Origin: Lunularia cruciata
Lineage: Eukaryota > Streptophyta > Marchantiopsida > Lunulariales > Lunulariaceae
DNA length: 64,000 nt
Direction: 5' to 3'
Assembly (NCBI GenBank): GCA_948567375.1
Contig: OX419759.1
Coordinates: forward strand, 49,194,593 to 49,258,592
Below are positions 1-9,555 of the stretch, piece after piece. The notes under the pieces were generated by a model. That model was not told the origin of the DNA. It saw only the letters and a program-made list of their open reading frames with translations, and searched no databases. Positions within the stretch are counted from its first letter, which is position 1. Every line of letters starts with the position of its first letter. A program made the position numbers and the translations under genes.

Positions 1-1745
1 AACCCAGTTGGATAGCCTAGAGCCGCATTTTCCACACTCATGAGTTTGCCAAGCTCCATGCTTTTCAAGAAGGAGGACCTTGACTTGTTTGGGACTCATA
101 GTTATAGTAGTTGGTGGAGCCCAACTTTGATGAGAGAGAGTAGGCGATGGTTTTTGCACCGGTATTACCGCTATTCTAGCAATGTAAGAGACATCCAAGC
201 GTAAGGTGTTAGGTCAAGCTATGGACTTGACCTGTTTGACCTGGATTATAAGCCTTGGCTTGGCAGAGCAGTGTAAGATGCACTTGATAGACATCACCAC
301 TCAAACACTTATGAGCCTTGGGCCAATTGAGACAATTCAGGCACATGTTGGGGGTGATGGACCAAGTGGACATGGTATTCTTAGGACACAGCCAATAGCT
401 ACTAAGGAGAGTGGTCTACTTGGAGTCCATCTAGGTGAGCGTGAGCTACTCAAATTACACCCTTGGTCCACTTGGGATGCAGTTAGAGGACGTGTGGAGC
501 TTGCAGCTAGAGTGGAGGGAGTTTTTCACATAGAGGTTGGGACCTCTAGTGGTCGGGAGCATGACACTATTGCTCCCAAGGGCCTAGTGTAGTAGCCAAT
601 CAGTACATCTTCCACTCCTACTACAGTTACAGAGGATACTTGGGAGCCAGATCTTGGACCCAAGCTTACTGGAGAGGAAAGACGGAGGGTTTGGAGGTTC
701 TTGAGGAGCCATACGAGTTGTTTTGCCTTCAATATGAAGGATTTGGGTGCTCCAAAGGGACTTGATATACAGATTGAGCTGACTAGCAATACACTAGTTT
801 TTCAATGTCCTTATCAATATAGTGATATAGAGAGGACATTGATTTAGAACCGGAGTAGCGATCTTTTTGAGGCTGGTTTGGTAGAGATCTCACATGGAGA
901 GTATGCATCAACAATAGTGATGCTAGCCAAGAAGGATATGCATGGCAACTACACAAATAGGTAGATGTGCAGAGATTACCGTCCTATCAACCAACAAACC
1001 AAGGCTGATCGGTATACCATGCCTACACTAGAGGAGATTTTTGATGCGATTGGGCATGCAAAGGTCTTCAATACTTTGGATCTTTGAGCGGGATATCATT
1101 AGTTGCCGATCAGGGAGGAGGATAAGTCCAAGACATCATTCTGGGCTATTGATCCTCACGGCAAGGATGTGTTATATTAGTGGAGGTTCTTACCATTTGG
1201 GTTAAAGAATGCTCTTGCTGAGTTCTAGAGGGTCAAAGATAGGATCCTAGCTGGATTGGATTTTGCTTGATGCTATATTGATGACATTTTGGTCTATAGC
1301 ACTACTGTGGAGGAGCATGAGAGACAATTGTTGGAGGTGTTTGAGAAGTTGAGATCTCATGGACTCAAATTACATCCTAGGAAGTGTAGGTTCTTCCATG
1401 AGCAAGTTGAGTATTTGGATCACACTATCTACCCCGGAGGACTTGGTGTTCAGTAGACCAAGATGGAGGCTATTGCACGTATTCCTTGGCCTACGGATGT
1501 GAGCAGAGTGTGAGCATTCCTTGGGTTGGCAAACTTTTATCACTGTTATGTTAGGGGATTTAGTGCTATTGCCAAGGCCTTGACAAAGCTGACCAAGCTT
1601 ACATAGGAGTGGTGTTGGGGAGATGAGCAGGGGAGAGCTTTTGTAAAGCTCAAGAGAGGTTGACATCTACTCCTATTTTGAGGAGACCAATCGGAGGACG
1701 ACCATTTCAAGTCCATACTGATTGGAGTATGTTGGGGCTTGGAGC
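1..1745 (+). pseudogene. Old Ty3/gypsy element, 5' part (gag/protease region and RT), degenerate
   Basis: Conceptual translation on the + strand gives a decayed Ty3/gypsy pol. From about 640 to 840 there is the pre-RT segment, and from 840 to 1620 the reverse transcriptase. RT landmarks are MCRDYRPIN near 965, a FLPFGLKNA-like block near 1190, the catalytic box YIDDILVYS near 1275 and a FLGLANFYHCY block near 1520. The frame is broken by at least eight stops, mostly TAG or TGA where CAG (Gln) or CGA (Arg) is expected. The 5' end lies outside the window, and 1-640 gives only weak, unrecognised gag-like sequence. The reading continues at 9556 on the far side of a younger element inserted after 1745. 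This copy cannot encode an active polyprotein. Confidence 0.85.
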
Positions 1746-2424
1746 TGTGAGCCGGCCTGTCTCTCACTCAGGATGAACCTCTGATGGCTATTATGGTAGC
1801 GCACCATGGACTAAGAAGGCAAGGAACCCCAACTCCATCATACTCCTCCAAGGCTAACACTCCAAGACTCAAGACATTGCTCACTAGAGAACTCAATGAG
1901 AGAGAGATAGTTGCCAATGAAAGGATGATGAGTACCTCCTCATTCCTTGTTTATATACTTGTGAAATAGTTACGTACCAAAGTTACTAATTACCGTAGTA
2001 ACTCAAGTTACTAGACTAAAAGTCAAGTAAAGTCAAAAAGTAGAAAGGAATATCCATTCACATGGGCATATTCCCCTTATCTTGACCCAACCACTAAAGC
2101 AAGGATTCCTTCACATGGGCTATCCTTGGACTAAAGAAGAATCCAAAACAAAAAGGCTTGCGGGCCCAAGAGTTCTTAACTCTTTCCCCAAAGCCAAACA
2201 CCTAGGAATAATACCAAGTCAACACACTAAAATCCAAAATAGTGGTGCTCATCTTTTCTACTTCCTCTAAAGTAAGGTCCCATCTATCTTAGCTATGACT
2301 AACTTTAGCTAACCATGACTAATATAGAACCATCCTTTATCTCTATATAAATAATATCTCTTAAGTACTTGTAATACCAAGCTAAATATCACAATACCAC
2401 ACACATGCACAAATGGGTGTTACA
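1746..2424 (-). repeat. 3' LTR of the young Ty3/gypsy element
   Basis: This 679-bp repeat is identical to 8877-9555 and begins and ends with the TG..CA dinucleotides in either orientation. Its outer (low-coordinate) edge meets the target duplication GAGC at 1742-1745. The short open frames inside it (for example 1784-1969) recur exactly in the other LTR and are not genes. Confidence 0.95.
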
Positions 2425-2433
2425 TTTACCCCC
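2425..2433 (-). other. Polypurine tract next to 3' LTR
   Basis: Read on the minus strand this is GGGGGTAAA, directly abutting the 3' LTR. This is where plus-strand DNA synthesis is primed in LTR retrotransposons. It is short and has one pyrimidine, so the exact extent is uncertain. Confidence 0.6.
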
Positions 2434-2472
2434 GGACTAAGTTTTCACTTTGTCCTCAAAGTGAAGGTCTCT

Positions 2473-5400
2473 CTACCTTCTATGGTACATCTTCAACTTA
2501 TCATGGTTAATCCTATCAAAGTGTCTTCCTCCCAACTCCTTGAGATCATAGGTGTAATTGCCCCACACCTTCTCTACTATGAAAGGTCCAAAGTACTTAG
2601 GCAAAAACTTCTTTTGCACTCTCTTGAATCGAATGGAATCAAACAACATTACCCAATCACCTTCTTTGAAAGGCTCCACCTTCTTCTTGCCTTGCCTCTT
2701 GTCATAGCTCTCCTTTTGTTTCCTTTGGGCTTGCTCCACTCGAACCATAGCAATTGCTCTTGCCTCTTCCAACTCCATGAGTTGATCCTTCCTTGACTTC
2801 CCTGCATCACTTCCTTGTGCTTTCTTCAATCTCCTATGAATGCTTTGGAAGGTAGGAAGATCAAAGTGAATAGGTAAGGTAGACTCAATACCATACACCA
2901 ATTGGAATGGAGAATATCCAGTGGAAGTCTTCATGGTTGTCCTATACTCCCACAAAACTGCATGAATCCTCTTGTCCCAATGATGTTTAGCCCCCTCCAT
3001 TTCTGCATCTTTGGCCAACATCATGCACAAGGTCTGATTGGTTCTCTCTGCCAAGCCATTGGAATTTGGCTTATAGGATGTAGTTACTCTATGTGTGATA
3101 GAGAAATGTCGTAGCATGGCTGTAGTAATGCTTCCTGTAAACTCTCCTCCTCTATCAGAAACCAACTCCAAAGGGCATCCAAACCTAGTGATAATGCGTT
3201 CATAAAGAAATCTACCCACTTCATCTTCATTCTTGTCCCTCAATGGTCTAGCCTCAACCCACTTGGTAAGGTAATCAGTAACTACCACAATGTACCGATT
3301 GTTCCTTGGGGTTCTATTGAGAGGTCCTACAAAATCAATTCCCCACTTCTCAAAAGGTCCTAGCAATGGAATTGATCTAAGTGGTGGAGTGGATGTAGAC
3401 TTTCTAGCAAAAGCTTGACAAACATGACAAGTTTTGCAATAATCAAGACAATCCTTGAAAATCCCTCTCCAATGGTAACCTGCATCTAGAATCTTGAAAG
3501 CAGTCACCTTTCCTGCAAAGTGTCCTCCACATACTAAACCTTCATGAAACTCCTTTATGAGTAGGATAGACTCTTCCTTACCCACTGCTCTTCGAAGTAG
3601 ACCATCTGCTCCTTGGTGAAAAAGAATATCCTCCACCATTGTGTAAGGTCTAGATCTTGCTGCAAGGGCCTTCCTCTCCCTAGCATGCATCCCTTCTGGA
3701 TAGTTACCTCTTGTCACAAAATCCACAATCTCCTTGTACTCCATTGGAATCTCTTGAGTGACTGAGATTGTCATGAGCTCCTCATCCGGGAAGGAATCAT
3801 CTACTGGCTCATCTCCATCATGATCATAGGCTCTAGATAACAAATCAGCATTTGCATGTTTCTTTCCTGGCCTATCCTCAATTGTGTAGTCATACTCAGA
3901 CAAGAGTATCATCCACCTTGCTAGTCTTCCTTCAACATTAGGCTTGTTGAAGATGTACTTCAAAGCCTTGTGATCCGTGACAATTGTGGCTTTCCCTCCA
4001 ATCAAGTAGTGTCTAAACTTCTTGAGACCAAAGATCACTGCCAACCCTTCTCTCTCTGTGACAGAGTAGTTCTTCTCTGCTGAAACCATCTGCCTACTAG
4101 CATAAGCTATTGGATGATCATGCCCATCTTGGTCTAATTGACTAAGAGTGCATCCTATAGCTACATTAGAAGCATCAGTGTAGAGGATGAAAGGCTTACT
4201 CCAATCAGGTTTAGCAAGAATTGGAGCTACAACAAGGGATTGCTTGAGCTCCTCAAAAGCTTTGAGAGCCTCCTTGTCTTCCAAAATCACCATGTAATCT
4301 ACACCCTTCTTCATGTAGATCGTCAATGCATAAGCCTTGTTGGAAAATGAGAAGATGAACCTCCTATAGTACCCAACCATTCCCAAGAATTGGCGTAACT
4401 TTGTCAAGCTTGAAGGGAATGGAAGGTCTGAGATTTTCCTCACCTTCTCAGGATCAACTGCTATTCCATCCTTGGAGATGATGTGCCCCAAAAGTAGACC
4501 TTCTTCACATCCAAAAATGCACTTCTCTGGGTTGAGTGATGCATTTGCCTCATCCAAGCGTTGCAAGACTTTGATTAGGTGCTCAAAGTGCTCCTCCTTG
4601 CTCCCATAGACACAAAAGTCATCAATGAAATCTCTCACAAATTTCCCAATGAAAGGTTCAAATACCTTGTTCATGAACCGTTGGAATGTGGCTGGAGCAT
4701 TGCAAAGCCCAAAAGGCATGACCTTGAAAGCGTAAGTTCCCCAAGGTGTGGTGAATGTGGTGAGTTGTTGATGCTCTGGTGCAATCTTTATTTGGTTATA
4801 TCCACTATAACCATCTCCAAAACTGTACCTCTCATGACCTGCAACCTCCTCCAAGATCTCATCAATGAATGGCAATGGGTAGTAGTCCTTCTTGGTAACA
4901 GCATTAAGCTTCTTGTAATCCACACATACCCGAAGCTTGCCATTCTTTTTCTTCACAATGACAATTGGAGACACCCATTCTGAATTCTCCACCTCAAAGA
5001 TAAATCCAGCCTCCTTGAGCTTATCAATCTCCTCCTTCACAACCAAAGATATTGGTGGGCTAATGCGACGTTGCTTTTGGCGGATTGGTCTTGCATGTGA
5101 CTCCACCTCTATCTTGTGCTCCTCCAAGGTGACTTCCTTCAAATCCTTGTAACTAAAAGCAAACACATGGATGAACTTGCGGAAAATCTCCTCAAATCTC
5201 ACCTTCTCCTCCTTGGTAACATTTGGGCCATACTTGAGGGTAGATAACCTTCTCTCTACCTCCTCAAGTGTCAATGGTGATTTATCTGGGTCCTTCAAAA
5301 CCTCTGGCTTAGGTGCAAAATCCATAGCACACAAGGGATACACATCTGAATCAGATTCAGATTCATCCTCCTCCGTGGAAGTCTCCTCTTCCATGCTTGT

Positions 5401-7299
5401 GTCCACACCTGAAGCTCCTTCTTCAGAATCTGATTCCCAATAATTAGAAGATGGGGTATCTGAATGTGAAGTGTTGGTGGTGTTAGTCACAGGAACAGTG
5501 ACTCTATGGTTTGATGGCCCAATCCTCAAGTACCCTTTGTGCCATCGATCAGTTGTGCGTGCTGCTCTCAACCATGGCCTCCCAAGAAGTAAGTCATAGC
5601 TTGAATCCTTCAAGACTTGGAAAGTCATGAGATTTTGAACTCCCATAACTGAAACTACCACCTTATCCATCACCCCTACTGGTCGAACTTGTTGCTTGTT
5701 TGCCATGCTCACCACAAATGTTGAAGGTCTTGAGGGTATCATACCCAACTTCTTCATCAACCTTTCTGACATGGCATTCACTGCTGATCCTCCATCAACC
5801 AATGCATCCTTGATGTTGTGACCATTCACTCTCACATCAATCTTGGAGGCATATTCACAAGCCTCCCATGGTGCTGGCTTGGCATCCACCACCCCCATTG
5901 ATACTGGAACTTTTGCCTTCTTCTTCTTTTTGCTCCTTGTAGAACTCAAACCACCTCTAAGCTCCTTTCTCAAGGTAGGGTTCAAAGCAATTAATTGGCC
6001 CACTGTGATGTTAGCCTTGTGACTACCAACATCCTCCAACACATTGTAGTTCCATTGTTGCTTTGAGATCAAGAAGTCCTCCATCCCCAACTTCTTCCTT
6101 GGAGTCTTTGTTGTTGATGGTGTTGAGGTGCGAGTGCTCCTAGTAGACATAGGAGTATCCTTGCTTGAAGTAAATCCTTGAGAAGAGTGAACATCCTCTG
6201 CAAAACGAGCTCTCTTCTTCTCTTGTGCCAAAAGCTCCAAATTAAGACCCTTGGAGTTTGAGCACTCTCCCTTCTCATACTTGCTCTCAACCACATCTAT
6301 GGATGCTATCCCCTTACCTTTGTTGGGATTAGGAGCCACTTGGGTTTCACTACCTCCCTCTTTCCCTCTATTGGCTCCCTCATAACCCCTTCCTCCATGG
6401 TAAGTGGAATTTGGGCAATTCCTTTGGATATGGCCTCTTCCTCCACAACCAAAACAATTTCTATCATTGAAATTGTTGGCTGGTTGGCCTCCTCTATATG
6501 GATAGTTTCCATAACTCCTAGGTCCTCTCCCTACATTCTGATCCACCTCTCTCTTCTCCCATAGTTGCACCACATTGATCTTGAGATCCGCAAGTTGTTC
6601 TGTGATGGTTTGGAGTGGATCTTTTGGTGGAGGTGCAAGAACTGGAGCAACTACTACTTGTGGTGCAACCCTTGTCACCAAAGTATCAGAAGTTCCACCA
6701 TACTTGTAGCCTTGAGGAGGATGCACAACCTCCTTCACCACCAAATCACTTTCATCCCCTTCCAAACTCTCCTCCATACGAATTGCGATCTTGATAGCTT
6801 CAACCTTGGAAGAAGGTTTCTCATATCTCACCTTGCTTCTAATTTGTGGTCTCAATCCTCCCACAAAATTCTTGGTGAGCATGGCCCCTATGCCAATCAT
6901 TGTAGTCTCCACATCATCCCCACCCTTCCTCAACACTATGCGAAATCTGGACTCCAATTTTTCCACTCTTTCCACATAGACTCTCACTTTCTCTCCATCT
7001 CCTTGCTTGAGAAATGTAACCTCACTCATCAATCTCTCATAACTCTCATCAGGAAGAAAGTTCTCAATGAGTGCTGAAGTCAAAGTCTCCCAAGACTCCT
7101 CTTCCCCCTCTCTCCTCTCTCTCTTTTGGTATTCTGACTCATACCATGTAAGTGCTGCATCCTCAAAGAAATCTGGTAATAATGAGGCCCACTCATTCTT
7201 CCTCCTCTCATTGTTTCCTATGCAAGCTCTCTTGAAGTCTCTCACAAAGGCCTCCACATCTTCTCCATCCTTGCCAAAGAAAACCGGAAGTTTCCCCAT
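2473..7299 (-). CDS. Gag-Pol polyprotein of the young Ty3/gypsy element, intact
   Basis: One ATG-to-stop frame of 1608 codons holds everything needed for particle assembly, reverse transcription and integration, with no frameshift between gag and pol. Domains in order: Retrotrans_gag-like region (about residues 1-180); CCHC zinc knuckle CFGCGGRGHIQRNC (about 281-294); aspartic protease with LVDGGS, where plain D-T/S-G is usual (about 500); RT with MPFGLCNAP and a catalytic FIDD box instead of YVDD/YIDD (about 890); RNase H starting at LYTDAS (about 1040); integrase with an H2C2 finger (about 1255-1295) and DDE residues in GIDFVGP, VSDRGGEF and NGLAERT (about 1322, 1380, 1417); then a GPF-type C-terminal module (about 1573). 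The protein ends KMYHRR with no chromodomain. The preceding stop and the ATG at the start of the gag homology support the start. It lies 243 nt downstream of the leader ORF. Confidence 0.95.
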   Translation of the reverse strand: MGKLPVFFGKDGEDVEAFVRDFKRACIGNNERRKNEWASLLPDFFEDAALTWYESEYQKRERREGEEESWETLTSALIENFLPDESYERLMSEVTFLKQGDGEKVRVYVERVEKLESRFRIVLRKGGDDVETTMIGIGAMLTKNFVGGLRPQIRSKVRYEKPSSKVEAIKIAIRMEESLEGDESDLVVKEVVHPPQGYKYGGTSDTLVTRVAPQVVVAPVLAPPPKDPLQTITEQLADLKINVVQLWEKREVDQNVGRGPRSYGNYPYRGGQPANNFNDRNCFGCGGRGHIQRNCPNSTYHGGRGYEGANRGKEGGSETQVAPNPNKGKGIASIDVVESKYEKGECSNSKGLNLELLAQEKKRARFAEDVHSSQGFTSSKDTPMSTRSTRTSTPSTTKTPRKKLGMEDFLISKQQWNYNVLEDVGSHKANITVGQLIALNPTLRKELRGGLSSTRSKKKKKAKVPVSMGVVDAKPAPWEACEYASKIDVRVNGHNIKDALVDGGSAVNAMSERLMKKLGMIPSRPSTFVVSMANKQQVRPVGVMDKVVVSVMGVQNLMTFQVLKDSSYDLLLGRPWLRAARTTDRWHKGYLRIGPSNHRVTVPVTNTTNTSHSDTPSSNYWESDSEEGASGVDTSMEEETSTEEDESESDSDVYPLCAMDFAPKPEVLKDPDKSPLTLEEVERRLSTLKYGPNVTKEEKVRFEEIFRKFIHVFAFSYKDLKEVTLEEHKIEVESHARPIRQKQRRISPPISLVVKEEIDKLKEAGFIFEVENSEWVSPIVIVKKKNGKLRVCVDYKKLNAVTKKDYYPLPFIDEILEEVAGHERYSFGDGYSGYNQIKIAPEHQQLTTFTTPWGTYAFKVMPFGLCNAPATFQRFMNKVFEPFIGKFVRDFIDDFCVYGSKEEHFEHLIKVLQRLDEANASLNPEKCIFGCEEGLLLGHIISKDGIAVDPEKVRKISDLPFPSSLTKLRQFLGMVGYYRRFIFSFSNKAYALTIYMKKGVDYMVILEDKEALKAFEELKQSLVVAPILAKPDWSKPFILYTDASNVAIGCTLSQLDQDGHDHPIAYASRQMVSAEKNYSVTEREGLAVIFGLKKFRHYLIGGKATIVTDHKALKYIFNKPNVEGRLARWMILLSEYDYTIEDRPGKKHANADLLSRAYDHDGDEPVDDSFPDEELMTISVTQEIPMEYKEIVDFVTRGNYPEGMHARERKALAARSRPYTMVEDILFHQGADGLLRRAVGKEESILLIKEFHEGLVCGGHFAGKVTAFKILDAGYHWRGIFKDCLDYCKTCHVCQAFARKSTSTPPLRSIPLLGPFEKWGIDFVGPLNRTPRNNRYIVVVTDYLTKWVEARPLRDKNEDEVGRFLYERIITRFGCPLELVSDRGGEFTGSITTAMLRHFSITHRVTTSYKPNSNGLAERTNQTLCMMLAKDAEMEGAKHHWDKRIHAVLWEYRTTMKTSTGYSPFQLVYGIESTLPIHFDLPTFQSIHRRLKKAQGSDAGKSRKDQLMELEEARAIAMVRVEQAQRKQKESYDKRQGKKKVEPFKEGDWVMLFDSIRFKRVQKKFLPKYFGPFIVEKVWGNYTYDLKELGGRHFDRINHDKLKMYHRR

Positions 7300-7542
7300 C
7301 TTAACCCCTCACTATCTTTCTTTTCTCTCAAAATTTTTTTTTTTTTTTCCTCTTTTCTTTTCTCTCACTCTATTACTAATAGAGTATATACATGACTAAC
7401 ACCATCTGAGAATAATCCACTCTAGGGAACACAAAAGGTTCAGGTTGCTCCAAGATTTCTATAGCAACATCAAATCCTAGAGTGCATATTAATCTAACTC
7501 TCATGGATAGTTTATCCATAAGTTGAAAGATTATCTCCATCA
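7300..7542 (-). other. Spacer between leader ORF and gag-pol, with a long T run
   Basis: No coding signal is visible. On the + strand it contains an uninterrupted T run near 7328-7346 (A run on the transcript strand) and a stretch rich in TCTCT just upstream of the gag ATG. It would lie in the leader of the genomic RNA. No splice or frameshift signal can be named with confidence. Confidence 0.5.
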
Positions 7543-8016
7543 CTAATCTTGAGAACTAGCTGATGAAGGTGGTAGTATTTCTGTAGCTGTACTAAGACTC
7601 TCTCCAAGATCCTTCACCAAAGTTTCCAAAAGTGCTTTTACTCCACTACACTCATGTCCTTTTGGAAGTCCTTCAACTCCACAAACCTCACACAACTCCT
7701 TGGTCTTAGATCTTCTCCCTCCCAATCTTGGTGAAGAAGGTCCAACATGCAAACCCAAGTCAAGTAAGCCTCTCCTTTCCCTCAATCTCTTGCTCTCAAA
7801 GGTCAATGGACATGAACTTGCCTTATGTCCCTTCTCTCCACATAGAAAGCACTTAGACTCACTCTTTCCTCCAAGTGGTGTAGGTTTTTGGATCCTCTCA
7901 ACACTCTCTTCAAATTCTATTGTAAACTCTCTTTTCCTCAAATCCACCCCTACAATCACCTCAAACCCTTGGGGAACCTTGCATAATCTCAATTTCCACT
8001 CTTGATGACTCTCCAT
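7543..8016 (-). CDS. Leader ORF of the young gypsy element: zinc-knuckle protein of unknown function
   Basis: A 157-residue open frame lies between the primer binding site and gag, on the same strand as gag-pol. I start it at the ATG at 8016; an in-frame GTG at 8040 would add eight residues, and a TGA lies just upstream of that. The middle holds a clear CCHC knuckle, CFLCGEKGHKASSC. A second cysteine cluster, CEVCGVEGLPKGHEC, follows about 45 residues later. The N-terminus (MESHQEWKLRLCKVPQGFEV) is not recognised. Most plant gypsy elements have no ORF here; Ogre/Tat-type elements are known to carry an extra ORF before gag, but I cannot show homology to it. Because the element is young and the frame intact, a functional nucleic-acid-binding protein is plausible. 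It could also be a captured host fragment. Confidence 0.7.
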   Translation of the reverse strand: MESHQEWKLRLCKVPQGFEVIVGVDLRKREFTIEFEESVERIQKPTPLGGKSESKCFLCGEKGHKASSCPLTFESKRLRERRGLLDLGLHVGPSSPRLGGRRSKTKELCEVCGVEGLPKGHECSGVKALLETLVKDLGESLSTATEILPPSSASSQD

Positions 8017-8040
8017 GTTCCCCAAGATGAATCTAAACAC

Positions 8041-8854
8041 TCAAACATGCTTTTTGTTGATCTCAAACTTCTCATGCATGAGATCTCCACTCTGCAGAAT
8101 TGACCCTTCCTCACAATGTCACTCAAATCTCCCAACTAATATGTCACAGTCCTCTGAAATTTTCCACACTTGATCACAACTCTAGGGCGTCCCTCCCTGA
8201 AAAATTTTAGATCTTTTCATCGAGCCATTTGGCCTAGACACCTTTCTATTCAGCACCCATATTTCAGATTTGGTCTGAAAACCACCCCCCTCACTTCAAA
8301 AACTCATAACGCACTGCGCAAAAACGATCTCTCTCTAATTTTTGTGGCACCAGGTAGTATCCAATGCACTGAATTTTCTTGGAAATTTTCAGGACAATTC
8401 ACTAAAAATTGAAGAAATGGCAGACTCTGTACAATTTTCCAGAGAGCATGCAGTTGCGGGAGCACTTTACCCTATCAACTTTCAAAAATTCTAGCCCAGT
8501 GCGCATAGAAGCTCTCTCAATAATTTCAAGTGTGCTAACTGAAAGATAACCCAAGCTATCATGTGTAGAAATCTCAAGTCCAGATCTCAAACTTGAGATT
8601 TTGCCCAAAATCACCTTAATCCCCAAAATCTGCAATCCACCTCACACAATCTCTCCAATTCCTCTCATGTGTACAAGATGTACAAAATCACCTCAAAGAC
8701 ATCATAATGAACTACAAGGTATACAAATGGATCTTGGTTCTCTAACATAAGTTCAGCCCTCTCCTCTCCTAATGTTCTCTCCAAGTGAGCTCTCATAGCC
8801 TCCTTCTGCCTAATGTAGAATTGGACGCGGAACATTATCTTGCCTTCTAGAGAG
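8041..8854 (-). other. 5' untranslated leader of the young gypsy element
   Basis: About 0.8 kb lies between the primer binding site and the leader ORF. Only short open frames occur, none with a recognisable domain. A packaging signal would be expected in such a leader, but nothing in the sequence identifies one. Confidence 0.5.
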
Positions 8855-8872
8855 GTCCCGGCAACGGAACCA
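8855..8872 (-). other. Primer binding site, complementary to tRNA-Glu
   Basis: The + strand reads GTCCCGGCAACGGAACCA, which from memory is the 3' end of plant tRNA-Glu including CCA. The element RNA (minus strand) is therefore complementary to it over 18 nt. Four bases (8873-8876) separate it from the 5' LTR. The related tRNA-Asp 3' end differs (GGCGCCA), so Glu fits better. Confidence 0.85.
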
Positions 8873-8876
8873 AAAA

Positions 8877-9555
8877 TGTGAGCCGGCCTGTCTCTCACTC
8901 AGGATGAACCTCTGATGGCTATTATGGTAGCGCACCATGGACTAAGAAGGCAAGGAACCCCAACTCCATCATACTCCTCCAAGGCTAACACTCCAAGACT
9001 CAAGACATTGCTCACTAGAGAACTCAATGAGAGAGAGATAGTTGCCAATGAAAGGATGATGAGTACCTCCTCATTCCTTGTTTATATACTTGTGAAATAG
9101 TTACGTACCAAAGTTACTAATTACCGTAGTAACTCAAGTTACTAGACTAAAAGTCAAGTAAAGTCAAAAAGTAGAAAGGAATATCCATTCACATGGGCAT
9201 ATTCCCCTTATCTTGACCCAACCACTAAAGCAAGGATTCCTTCACATGGGCTATCCTTGGACTAAAGAAGAATCCAAAACAAAAAGGCTTGCGGGCCCAA
9301 GAGTTCTTAACTCTTTCCCCAAAGCCAAACACCTAGGAATAATACCAAGTCAACACACTAAAATCCAAAATAGTGGTGCTCATCTTTTCTACTTCCTCTA
9401 AAGTAAGGTCCCATCTATCTTAGCTATGACTAACTTTAGCTAACCATGACTAATATAGAACCATCCTTTATCTCTATATAAATAATATCTCTTAAGTACT
9501 TGTAATACCAAGCTAAATATCACAATACCACACACATGCACAAATGGGTGTTACA
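8877..9555 (-). repeat. 5' LTR of the young Ty3/gypsy element
   Basis: Identical to 1746-2424. Being upstream of the primer binding site in element orientation, it carries the promoter. A candidate TATA element, TATTTATATAG on the minus strand (around 9474-9484), lies about 75 nt inside the LTR's 5' end. No transcription start can be proven from sequence. The outer edge meets the duplication GAGC at 9556-9559. Confidence 0.95.

Larger units (their letters stand above)
1746..9555 (-). mobile_element. Complete, very young Ty3/gypsy LTR retrotransposon (7.8 kb)
   Basis: The element is bounded by two 679-bp direct repeats (1746-2424 and 8877-9555). I compared them line by line and found no difference, so the insertion is recent. 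Both ends fit LTR rules: TGTAACACCC...CTCACA in element orientation. The 4-bp duplication GAGC sits immediately outside each end (1742-1745 and 9556-9559). Inside are a tRNA-Glu primer site, a leader ORF with a zinc knuckle, one uninterrupted gag-pol frame and a purine tract before the 3' LTR. It lies inside the RNase H region of an older gypsy element. The lack of a chromodomain and the GDGYSGYNQ-type RT block suggest a non-chromovirus lineage (Athila/Tat side); that placement is inference. Every part needed for autonomous movement appears present. Confidence 0.95.

Noticed and set aside
206..592. 128-residue open frame with a GTG start
   Set aside because: It lies in the decayed gag/protease region of the old + strand gypsy element and has no recognised domain of its own; treated as part of that relic.
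1784..1969. 61-residue frame repeated exactly at 8915-9100
   Set aside because: Both lie inside the identical LTRs; repetition reflects the LTRs, not two genes.
6069..6296. Additional minus-strand frames (also 6306-6512) and many + strand frames inside gag-pol
   Set aside because: They overlap the 1608-codon frame in other registers and show low-complexity products.
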